Part shown: one piece after another, positions 1 to 9,826 of the stretch
How the letters are laid out: the number at the start of each line of letters is the position of its first letter
Numbering within the stretch: the stretch's first letter is position 1
Assembly: GCA_958430865.1 (NCBI GenBank)
Contig: CAUDNR010000697.1
Span: 1 to 26,243 of the forward strand
Direction: 5' to 3'
DNA from: Entrophospora sp. SA101
Taxonomy: Eukaryota; Glomeromycota; Glomeromycetes; Entrophosporales; Entrophosporaceae
Length of the DNA stretch: 26,243 nucleotides
The notes under the pieces: model-generated
Told to the model about the DNA's origin: nothing
The model's input: the letters and a program-made list of their open reading frames with translations, nothing else
The model's database searches: none
Translations under genes and position numbers: made by a program

Positions 1-890
1 TATTAGTATCTATACTAGTTTCAAAAATAATTTTGAACTTTTAAAGGCAATTATAACATGATGTTGACCCGGGTCAAACCCGGGTCAATTAAATCATGAC
101 CCGACCCGACCCATTCGGGTCAACCCAACTCGTTTCGGAGCTCTAGATTCAATAAATTAAATAAATTGTTAATTGTTAATTAAATAAATATTAATTAAAA
201 AAATTTTTTTTTGAAATTTACTTTTCTTTTTACTGTATTGTTATTATTATCATTATTATTGCTAAGAGCTAGTATTTTAATTTTTTCTTCTTGGATATAC
301 ACAACATGAAAATTTTGACAACCACTAAAATGTTGCAGTATATGTTCAATTTTATCTACCATCGTTTTTAATTCATTACTTTTTTCACCAAGTTTAATTT
401 GTTACTAGAACCACTTTTTGTTTCGTTTCAATGATGTAATCTTTCAAAGCTTTAACCATCAGAATAAAAGAATCGTGGGATTAAATACTGAAAATGTAAT
501 TATAATTATATATTTTGGTTCCAAATTTAATTTCCTTTTTATTAAATGTTTAAAAATTGAATAATAATTGTAAAAGTTATAATAAAAATAAAATTTTACT
601 TGAATTAAATTTTCAAAAAAAAAACTTAGTTTTACCCTTCCCCCCTATGAAAAATAGGTCTTTATATAATTTTTTATCACGTAAATAATCGTAAACACTT
701 CGCGTAAATAATTATAAACAAAAATAAACATTCGTTATTATATTATAAATTCGATCACGTCACGTAGATCCATTATTAAATATAGATTTATGTATATACC
801 ACCGTTTAAAATAAATGATTAAGAACATTATTATTATTATTATTATTATCACCAAAATAACGTCAATTGATTAATAATCAAATTACTAAA
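1..890. other. AT-rich non-coding stretch with GACCCGGGTC repeats at its left end
   Basis: No supported gene. Positions 66-125 carry two GACCCGGGTC-type palindromes followed by a run of GACCC units and a matching CGGGTC, which looks like a short repeat or the end of a dispersed element. The rest is A/T-rich with an ATT microsatellite near 829-848. No reading frame with coding character or splice logic was seen on either strand. Confidence 0.5.
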
Positions 891-1020
891 ATAATTTGGA
901 GCAACCCGGGTTATAATAAAATATTTTGCTCCGGGTTAGTACAAAAAATTAGAAATCTTAACCCACTCCATGATGGAGTGATACATAACCCGGGTTGATG
1001 CCAGTACATTATGCTCCATT
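890..1020. repeat. Small inverted-repeat element (CAACCCGGGTTAT arms)
   Basis: The 13-bp arm CAACCCGGGTTAT at 902-914 is matched perfectly in reverse complement at 985-997, and a flanking TGGAGCA (897-903) pairs with TGCTCCA (1012-1018). A further partial copy of the CCGGGTTA motif lies near 931-938. Inside is a 17-bp near-perfect palindrome (964-980, CACTCCAT/ATGGAGTG around one base). The layout resembles a MITE or foldback element. No target-site duplication could be fixed. Confidence 0.5.
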
Positions 1021-1089
1021 TAACAACCCTAGGGTTAACAGCTTAATAACAATAATAATAATATTATTATAGGACTTTATAAAGTAATA

Positions 1090-1250
1090 TTTTATCACCG
1101 CGGAAGATCATTGTTCCTGATACATCATACGTACGTAAATATGTAAAATTTCCTCGTACAGGTGTACGACCACAACAAAACTGTACGAACTCAATTGTAC
1201 GAAGTACAGTCGCACATCGTACGTACAAAGATTCTTCTTGTACAGCGAAA
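1090..1250. repeat. GTAC-dense segment
   Basis: This segment holds about ten GTAC or CGTAC motifs within roughly 150 bp, including TACGTACG near 1129 and CGTACGTAC near 1218. The two outer copies are in roughly mirrored context, so this may be a degraded palindromic element. It can be read as a short open frame on the minus strand, but the peptide has no recognisable features and I do not call a gene. Confidence 0.4.
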
Positions 1251-1265
1251 TTCCACAACACTGAC

Positions 1266-1885
1266 TTAAATATTCTTTTCGTAGTCTTTTACAATTTTTG
1301 CTTTTTCTCTTGTTACACTTTTAAAAGTAGTTGTGAATCCCAAATTTGATAAAATATTTATAAAGCAATTTCCTTTTTTGTTGAGTTCACACGTTTGTTT
1401 CTTGGACCAGTCATTTGATAACAAAGAACCATTAACTTTCCTTCTTAAACTATCTCTTGTATTTTTTAATAAAGAATTCATACTTTCATAAAACATATCA
1501 AAAACCCCTTTTAATTCAGTATCCTTTCCTTTAATCATTCAAACAAATCCATTGGGATCATTGATTGGGTCTTTTTGTTCATATTGCTGTTAATTATAAA
1601 GAACAATGGTTAGTTAATCTTTTAATTTTAAAAATTTGGTAAATTTAAAAATATCTAAAATAAAATATAAGATTAGTATTTTTTTTTCTTTATATTAATA
1701 TATTATTATTAATTATAATCATTTACCTGTAATTTCTTTTGAAAATGGTCTGATAACAAACAGATTATAATTCTCTTTTGAATTCTGATGTTTGTCCTAT
1801 AATTCTTCCACAGAAGATGCAGTTCTTAGTAATATTTATGTTTCCTTTTGGATATTTTGGATGTGTTGTCCTGTCCCTCTGTCAT
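1266..1885 (-). pseudogene. Decayed gene fragment of an unrecognised, probably repeated family
   Basis: Read on the minus strand, an open stretch (1266-1538, 90 residues, hydrophilic and Lys-rich, containing SLLKNTRDSLRRKVNGSL) is preceded in the same frame by a TGA (1539-1541) and then by coding-like sequence QQYEQKDPINDPNGFV. That upstream piece starts right after a good acceptor (1587-1588). It joins in phase across a 140-nt GT-AG intron (1587-1726, donor GTAAAT) to an upstream exon-like segment. The upstream segment has an in-frame TAA at 1826-1828, while another frame there encodes NCIFCGRIIGQ with a CxxC pair. Two in-frame stops plus intact splice signals suggest a once-functional gene, now broken. 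The function is unknown. It could also be a live gene with a different exon structure. Confidence 0.4.
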
Positions 1886-2326
1886 ATTTGATTTTTAAAC
1901 TGCAGCAATCAGAATAAATTAAAACACCAACCTCAAGTCCAAATACCCTCTTTTCTTTTTCCTTCTATTGTAACTGTTCACCTGCTTTTGCTTGTTCACA
2001 AACTATGCAAGTCCCATTTTTATATAATTAATTTAAAAAATTTTGGCAGGCAGTGGGTCAGGCTGGATCAATGGAAAACAGGTTAAAATAAACGATACTG
2101 TAAAGTTTAATTAATGTACAGTACATGTAACCACTTTAATTGTCAATTAGGCAACGGTATAAATAATTGTGCAACAATTTATGTGATGTTCAATTACTTA
2201 TAAATCCCAATTAAATTTCCTACCAAATTTGGGAAAATACCCTTGCACAACATTCAATTTGATTGGTTGGTGGATTTTGAAATAAGTATTTATTTGGGTC
2301 GTCATCTGTTTTAAAATTTGTCAATC
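1886..2326. promoter_or_regulatory. Upstream region of the INTS8-like gene
   Basis: This is the roughly 440 bp before the INTS8-like start codon and after the broken minus-strand gene. It is AT-rich and has no clear TATA box or initiator that I can assign. If the broken gene was once live, this would have been a shared divergent promoter. Confidence 0.3.
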
Positions 2327-5300
2327 ATGTCATCTATTCCTTCAAATCAAATAATTTTTGAATGGTGTGCAGACCTGAAAAAGCTTGATTTATATGTAAG
2401 TCATAATAATAATATTATTATTGCCTTCTATAGAATTAAAGTGTTATTTCTTCTTATCCTTCTCTCATTTTTTTTTTTTATAAATTAGCTTAACTCCATA
2501 AATCAATCACAAAGCAAAGAAGGCGTAATACTGTTAAAAACATTACTTAAAAAAGATGATTTTCCAAAAAATATTACATGTGAAAGCATTGATGATTGTT
2601 TTTTTTTTTCATTGTCTACACATCAATTCCAACTAGTTCAAGCTGCTTGCAAGGTGTGTATATTTCTCTATTATTTGTTATCCAAATAGATATAAGTAAA
2701 TAAGTAGTAAATTATGAAAGATTGTTATACCAGGTGATACTAAAAACTCAATTGTCACTACAAATTATTGAATCCAACACACCAATAAATGTTCAACCAG
2801 TTCTTTTTCGAAGCTTATTGAGTTATGGACGGTAGGTTAATATGTGTTTAATAATATTTATGATTAATATTATATGTGATATTATAAATGTGTTTTATAT
2901 TTAGAGACTTCTTTGGGAATGATCCACAAAACAATCCAATTATTTTATATCATCGTTGGATAATAAGGTCAAGTTCAAATAATATTGAATTTGAAATAAA
3001 TTTAGATCAAAATAAGAAATCAGCAGAACTCTTAAATGAATTATATGTAAAAATGACTGAGCAACTTATGGTATATTTCATCTTTTTTTGTTGATTATAT
3101 ACATTATCTTTTTGTTATTATTCATTCCATTTATTAATTCATTTATTATTTATAAATTACATTAAGTCAAATTCAACAACAAATTCTGTTGACCGTTTAT
3201 TTTGTAATCAATTAGCCTATGAATTAGGCGAATATTATTTTGCTGTTGATAAACATTTAGCAATAGATTTTTTATGTAGGTGTCTATTAGAAAGTGATGA
3301 ATCAATGATAGACCATCAGTCTTTTTGGTAAATTTTTACTTTTTACAATCATTATAATAATATGAGAATTGCTAGGTAATATTTATATATAATGTTATCT
3401 ATCTTTTTATTGTTTATTAGCACAATAAATCAGCCAAAGATTTTACCATTAGTTACATCACTTAAAGAAGTAAAAATAAAGTTCAATACATTAAATAAAA
3501 TATTGTACTTTCAACAAAACCAAGATTACGAAGGGGTGTATATTTTATTGTTTAGATTACTATTAGATAAAAAGAAATTAGATACTCATTCACATGAAGA
3601 ACTTTCTTATAGTCTTAGAAACAATTTAGTGAATGAGGCTATGAATTTACAACAGGAACATTCTGCAATTAAAATAGCAATCTGCAATGCTTTAGATTTA
3701 GATGGTAATATTTTAAATATTATATATAGGGTTTTTATGCACATTTGCTAAACAATTAATAATATAATAATATAGAAAAAATGTTGGATCAGATACCTTT
3801 ATCATGTATTCAATATCTTGGCAATTATTTTAATGAGGAACTTTTAAAAGATATTATTGAAATATTTAAGAAATTATTTGGAAATTATCCTGGTGTTAAT
3901 ATGAGTGCAAATAAAAGAGAATTTATCATACAGCTTATTAGTAAAATTAATAATGAAGATGTTTGGAATTATATTTGTAAAACTGAAGGTATGATATTTA
4001 TATATATGTACTTGCACAACACATTTATACATATATGTGTGTCCATCTACATGTAATTTTAACATAATATTTCACTCTTGAATAATTATATTTAGGATTT
4101 GAATTTATACAATATTCAATCGAAAATAATTTAGAAGAATTTTCTTCATTATTTGTACCATATAGTCACAACATTGATTCTATGGAAATTATTGAGGTTA
4201 TCTAGATAAAAAATTGCATTCCTTATTTCATTTATTTATCAATCAATCAATTAACATGTTAATATTTATGACCATTTTTCTAATGTTTAAATAGGTACTT
4301 GATAATCAACAAAAAGATGATTGGACAGAAATTGATCATTTGATAAAAGATGATATTAATAATAGCCATGAAAATATTAATAATCTAGACAATTTAGATA
4401 CAATTAAAACATCTTGTAATAATATTTTAAATAGGATTGGTATTATGAACATACAAGTTCTTGTAAGTATTAAGATCATATAGCTCTCGTAAATATTAAT
4501 ATATTTAATATCTTGTAATTAATACAATACTAGCATGATTTTTTGTTGAAATTTAGGAAAGTATTGCATTAATTATGATTGAATCTCATTGTTGGGACTT
4601 TCTTGAAACATTTTTATCAAATCTGAATACAAGGAGGAAAAATATCAATAATGGTTAGCTTTTTTATTTTTTTATAAATGAATGTTGTGGATTTTAAGAA
4701 TATATTACAAAATTAAATTATTACTATATAATATAATTGATATATTTAATTAACAGGAAAATATGAACAAATATTCCTGTTTTGTGATATTATGATTCCA
4801 TGTGTTCAGATTTTGAAATTTTTTTCAAAATATACAAAAGGTATTTTAATTTAAAAAATAGATCTTTGGTAATAATAATAAAGATAATAATAATTATTAT
4901 TACTTGATAAAATTATTATTTCAACATTATCATTTTATTAAAAATAATAATTTATAGATATAATATGTGTTGAAAATCATAGTGTAAAACTTCAAAAGCA
5001 TTTTGATATAATATTTGATATGAGTTTTCAAGAAATAAGAAATATTCGTGCAGCATTTTATAATTTTGTTAAAGCTTTAACATTCAGAGGAAATGATTAT
5101 GTAAGTTTCTCTTTCTCTTCATGGGCACCAATCAAAATTTATTATATAACATAGAAACTTGTTAAAACTAATCATCATCATTATCACTTTTTTGTAGAAA
5201 TTGGTTCTTGATTTTTTTGTAAGAATAAAAAAAGTTGTATGGATTCATCAAATTTTCAGAAGTTTAATGGCAGGGTATTTATGTGAAACTCAAAGACAGA

Positions 5301-6794
5301 AAAAATATAAGGTAAAAATAAAAATAATATTCAATAACTAAAAATTATCTTGATATCACACACATAATCTAAATAATTTATTATTAGAAATTAAACACCC
5401 AATTATATGGACCATTCACAATACTAATGATGTCAACTAGTTGTGCAACAGAAATTTGGCCTGATAGAGGGTACTATTTATAATAAGTTTTTATATTTGT
5501 TTCTTTAAACTATTTTAATTATTCCTAATTATCATTTTTTCTTAACATTTAATTTAAAAAAACCTCCAGATTACATCAATTGAGAAAGGTTCTTAATGAA
5601 AAAATCAAAAGAATAAGATATGATATAACTGAAATATTAATTGATTGGTGTAAGCTATCTGCAAAAAATGACAATCAACCAACATATCAAACGGATCTTA
5701 TTTTATCAAATATTTATTATTTACAAGGCTCTCCATTGAAATCACTGAGGTAATCATTTATTATGATCAATGTCGTAAATTTTTTTGCATTATAATTAAT
5801 ATCTTTTTTTTGTAATGTGATAATAAAATTAAGATTTAGTTTGGATGCAATTGCATCAATGACTTTTTTTTTTACACGATTGGAAAAAATTGAGGAATCT
5901 CTTGTTTCATTTGAACAAATAATAAGATGTTGTATCTCTAGAAAAGGTAATTCTTCTTCCACCGCCATTAATTGTAATATCACTATTTATGTTATATATT
6001 AATATTTATATTATATGTTTATAGAGTTGGTTGCTGCAATAGTATTTCATCAATTTAATCGTGATGAAATAACTTATATTGAAACCAGCTATTTGCTTGA
6101 CATTTCTTTAAGTAATGGGTCATTGAAAACTTCCCAGTTTGCAAATTATTTATGGGAAACCCAATTATTAAAATATATTTGCAGTAAGCAAATCAAATTT
6201 CTTTTGGAAGTGTCATTATTTCACATATGATGACAATAATAATAATAAGTTTATTTATATATATATATATATATATATACATATATAGTGTATTTCTATG
6301 AAATAGGTGATGCAACATCTTGTAATGAAGTAGTAAGTGTGCAAATATTTATTCATTTTAATTGATTAATGTTCAAAAATAATAATCATATTTTTAAATA
6401 ATAGGTTAAATGGTTGAAATCGATTCTTTTTGAGGAATCTCCTGAAATGTTTCCAGATAGTTTTGTACGAGAAGCCTACAAAAGATACTTATTTAGACCT
6501 AGAATAAAACTTATTGGATTGGACATTGATCCAAAACATTTAACTAAAAGAATTGAAAGTATAAAACAAGATTTTCTTGTTGTTTTAAATGATTGGATTA
6601 GCAAGGATTATGAGGTAAATTGATTTTTGGTAATAATCATAAAAAAAAATTTTTTAAACAATATTATTAATTAAATAATTATTTATATAATATAGTATAA
6701 AAACAATATAATCCATCACAACCACATTATAATAATCTTAATATATCAACTGTCATTCATAATCCTGCTTCTTTATTTCAAGAATTTTAAATAA
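2327..6794 (+). CDS. INTS8: Integrator complex subunit 8-like protein (20 exons, about 910 aa)
   Basis: Exons: 2327-2395, 2489-2653, 2734-2831, 2905-3070, 3167-3327, 3421-3704, 3776-3988, 4096-4196, 4295-4462, 4557-4653, 4757-4840, 4958-5100, 5198-5311, 5388-5470, 5570-5749, 5834-5946, 6025-6183, 6307-6332, 6405-6614, 6696-6794. All joins keep phase and use GT-AG. INTS8 is the TPR-rich subunit that, with INTS5/INTS6, holds PP2A on the Integrator complex at RNA polymerase II. Family evidence comes from colinear landmarks remembered from human INTS8 (995 aa): an N-terminal IFEW near residue 10 where human has WFEF, LYHRWIIR (human LYNRWAIR), LAYELGEYYF (human CYDLGAAYF), a block ending in EIWPDRG (human HISIWPS), LILSNIYYLQGS, IIRCCIS, and YLWETQLLKYI (human YIWDVTILEYL). 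The protein runs about 70-100 residues past the human end. The last exon reads as a hydrophobic tail in the annotated frame and may be frameshifted. Divergence is high, so the assignment rests on order and several short matches. Confidence 0.75.
6240..6295. repeat. TA microsatellite inside an INTS8 intron
   Basis: A TA dinucleotide run of about 20 bp, near 6260-6280, sits in the intron between exons 17 and 18, preceded by AAT triplets. It is likely length-polymorphic and has no coding effect. Confidence 0.7.
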
Positions 6795-8314
6795 AAAAGA
6801 TTCACCAAAAAAAAATGAAGTTATTATGGATTGAACACCTATTATTGTAAATACCAATATTAATACTATTACTGCTACTGTTGTTGCTACTTTTACTAGT
6901 AAAACAACTAATACTTCTAATACTTCTAGAGGGAAAAAACGAAAGCATTAAAAATTTTTTAGTAGTAAAAAATTCTTGATGTCACAAAAAGCCCTACAAC
7001 TCCTACAACTTTACTAAAAATTGTCCAATTTGATACTAATAAATTTTCAGTTTTACTTTTTTTACATTATTTTTTCAACTAAATCTGATAATTGGTTTTT
7101 GAGTAATTTCTTTTAAAATAAATAGCAGAGTTGAATTTTTGCAACTATATTATAAGAGGGATACACGAATTATGTCAAATTAAGTAACGGAATAAAGTAG
7201 GGATGTGGCTTATAATTATAATAATAATAATGAAATCATTGCCGAAGTTACGTGATTTACTCAATTTCTTTAAATAACTTTGGCAATCAAATTATGGAAT
7301 AGAAATTAAAAGCTTCAAGGTTTGCCATTGAAAAGCGGGATCTAATTCTTGATTTATTTCTAATTAGTTCAATTTGATCAATAATCAAGATATCAGCTTG
7401 TAATTAAAAGCAACAAGTATTTTAATGTATATTCAATAAAAGTACTAACCATCGAATGAGCTATTTTTCCATGAAAATTTTCTGTTACACACTGTCAATT
7501 TTAAATTTAACTAATAATCAGGGTTGGCGCCTCGTGGAAAATATGTTGGACATGTCTAATGCATATCCAATGCCTGTGTCAAACTGATAACTGTTGGACA
7601 TTGGACAATGTCAACCCTGATAATAGTAATCTATTCTCATACTTAATAATTAATAATAGTAAAATTATTTTTATGTTGGATTTTGTCTTACTTTATTTTC
7701 ATATTCAGCATTTGTTCTGTTTAAGTCAAAAAAAGAAAAAGAAAAAGGCTTAATATATATATATATATATGTATAAGAGATATTAGTAAATCAGGACTTT
7801 TAGCATCTAAAAGTTTTTTGTGTACCTGCCAATCAATATATACGGATGTTAAAATTATTATTCACAATATAAATATTTTACCTTCAGGAAAAAAAAAATT
7901 ATCAACTTGTAAAGCCCATTTTCACAAAGTATCATATCTATCAATTAATATAAAGATGATGATAACAAATCAATTACAATATCTACTATTACCATTACTA
8001 TTTCAAACTCTAGCACCTTCTTTTGGGATTCATTGGCCTGACATAGAATCTCTTATCAAAAAACAGAATCTCTTGAATTTTTAGCAAAATGAAAATCAAA
8101 GACTAAACACAAAAAAAAATTCTTTGACATATAAACGGATGATGTTTCTACGTTCTTCGGGTTCTTCGGCAAGTCTATACAAACAAATCCCAGACATTTT
8201 TAAAGAAAATATTAAAAAAATATCGTAAACTAAAAAAAATTTTCGATTCAACCCGTGTTAAAAAAGAGTGACAAAAATATATTTTGAAAATAACACGTCA
8301 AAGATCTACAAAAT
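6795..8314. other. Non-coding interval between INTS8-like and glycosylase genes
   Basis: The first part is 3' flank of the INTS8-like gene. It contains an in-frame Thr/Asn-rich stretch ending RGKKRKH and a stop at about 6951, which is separated from INTS8 by a TGA near 6827 and may be old C-terminal coding sequence. A 13-bp inverted repeat, ATTGCCGAAGTTA/TAACTTTGGCAAT (7238-7250 and 7275-7287, one mismatch), and another at 7519-7620 are present. A TA run lies near 7755. Open frames at 7559-7753 and 7818-8084 lack family features and I do not call them genes. Confidence 0.4.
7519..7620. repeat. Short inverted-repeat element, TCAGGGTTG arms
   Basis: TCAGGGTTG at 7519-7527 is the exact reverse complement of CAACCCTGA at 7612-7620. 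The interior repeats GTTGGACAT twice (near 7545 and 7594). At about 102 bp it looks like a solo miniature element. The left arm runs into GCGCCTCGTGG, an 11-mer that recurs at 26076-26086. Confidence 0.45.
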
Positions 8315-9309
8315 TTAATTATTGTGTTGTTCTCTACGCCAATCGACGTACATCTTTAAGATTTTGTCTTCTGGCTCGATGGTTTTCCAGGCATTATCTT
8401 TCTCACCACAAAATAATTTCCAACTATCTTCGGCATATTGTCCCATACCGAATAATTCTTTTGGTGTAGAAAAATTAGGATTTAATAAATATGAACATGA
8501 AAATTTTATAATTCTTATAGCACGAATATTTCTATATTGAAAATATTTGATATTACGTGAGCATGATTCAATCATTAATAACAAATCTTATAATTCTTTA
8601 AAATCATTTAGACATACTGAAGTCCTAATGGTCTCAATAAATTTACGAGTTCATTTACATCAGCTTTAATTGCTTTATATGGTGTTGGATACTCTTCTAG
8701 AAATTTCCATAATAATGGTGTTGCTTGAGATCCTCTTGTTTTATTCAAAAACATTGTTGCGATTAAAAGCTATTAATGTTAGATATAATAATAATTATTA
8801 TTATTTATTATTATTAGTATAATAATTAATATTATATCAAAGACCTTCCAAGGATCACAATAAAGTTGTTCTTGAACAAGATTATATGGTGAAGTCATCG
8901 GGATATACTTTGGCGTGAAATTGATGGGCTTTAAATTTGAAAATTCATCATAATCCATTATTAATTTCCAATTCTTTACAATTTTATTTAAATCATATGA
9001 AGGATTAAACGCTAATAACAGTTCTTTTTCTTGCTCCTCCTCATCTTCGCTATCAAAAAACCATTCTAATAATCGATGATTGTTATTGGTGTTGAAATTG
9101 GTAGATTTGAAAAATTCTGATATCATTCCGGTATGTTTTTTCCTTTTCTTGCCGTTAATTGATGATAATGATGGTGATGAATTTCTTATCACAAAAGTAG
9201 CTTTCTTCTTTTCCTCCTCTTCGTCATTCAATGCTGTGGGTTTCGTATATGAGAAATATGGACTAATTGTATCAGTTTGTTTGATTGTTTGTGTTTTCTT
9301 AGTTTTCAT
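8315..9309 (-). CDS. MBD4-like G:T/U mismatch DNA glycosylase (HhH-GPD), 277 aa
   Basis: Three exons: 9309-8845, 8769-8618, 8531-8315. The introns are 75 nt (donor GTCTTT) and 86 nt (donor GTATGT), both in phase. The glycosylase core starts near residue 139 (LVQEQLYCDPWK) and continues LLIATMFLNKTRG, LLWKFLEEYPTP, LLRPLGLQNIRAIRIIKFS, then PKELFGMGQYAEDSWKLFC and IEPEDKILKMYVDWRRE. This matches the C-terminal domain of MBD4, which removes thymine or uracil opposite guanine. Asp241 in QYAEDSWKLF aligns with the catalytic Asp of MBD4. There is no methyl-CpG-binding domain, as in other fungal and plant members known to me. The N-terminal ~135 residues look disordered, with a basic KKRKK (54-58, likely nuclear targeting) and two PIP-like motifs (TDTISPYF 12-19, TGMISEFF 60-67). 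It probably acts in nuclear base-excision repair of deaminated 5-methylcytosine. Confidence 0.85.
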
Positions 9310-9826
9310 AATTACAAAAATTAAAATAGAAAAAATAGATCTGCAATTTTTATTATTTTTTAAACATTATATAGATAGATAGATATTCTTATGTTTTGAA
9401 TGTTTGTAAACATCACCAATATCTAATTAACAACAAGATTGTTCTTTTGATCTATATAAATGAATCATCTAATCTCGCCTTCCCTTCTCGCTATTTTTTA
9501 CATTATAGGGAAGAAATCATATAAAAACTTTTCTTTCGTCAAATTGTACACAAGTCATTATTGAGTATATGCACAGATATTTATAAAATTTTTTTCAGGA
9601 AAGTTTTATTATGATTTTATTCTATAAGAAAAAAAAAGATCAAGAAGCAAGATAACAAATTAATGAATTAAACATATTATTGTAAATTTTTAAAAATATA
9701 GTGTTTTAAGCAAAGCTAAAAGTTAAGAAAAATAAGAAAGTACTGTAGTTTGTTTAATTAAAATAAAATTATAAAATTATCTTCCAGTTCTTTGAACTTT
9801 TGATTATTTGTTAAAAAATACAATTA
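9310..9826. promoter_or_regulatory. Spacer between the nuclease and the glycosylase genes
   Basis: This 517-bp spacer must hold the 3' end of the GIY-YIG gene and the promoter of the glycosylase gene, both on the minus strand. It is A/T-rich with a short GATA repeat near 9370-9385. I see no other gene and no clear core promoter element. Confidence 0.35.

Noticed and set aside
7818..8084. 88-codon open frame on the plus strand
   Set aside because: No recognisable domain and no splice partners; composition like flanking DNA. Kept as unassigned.
9080..9382. 100-codon plus-strand open frame over the glycosylase first exon
   Set aside because: Mirror of the disordered, Glu/Lys/Asn-rich exon on the minus strand, which has the domain evidence.
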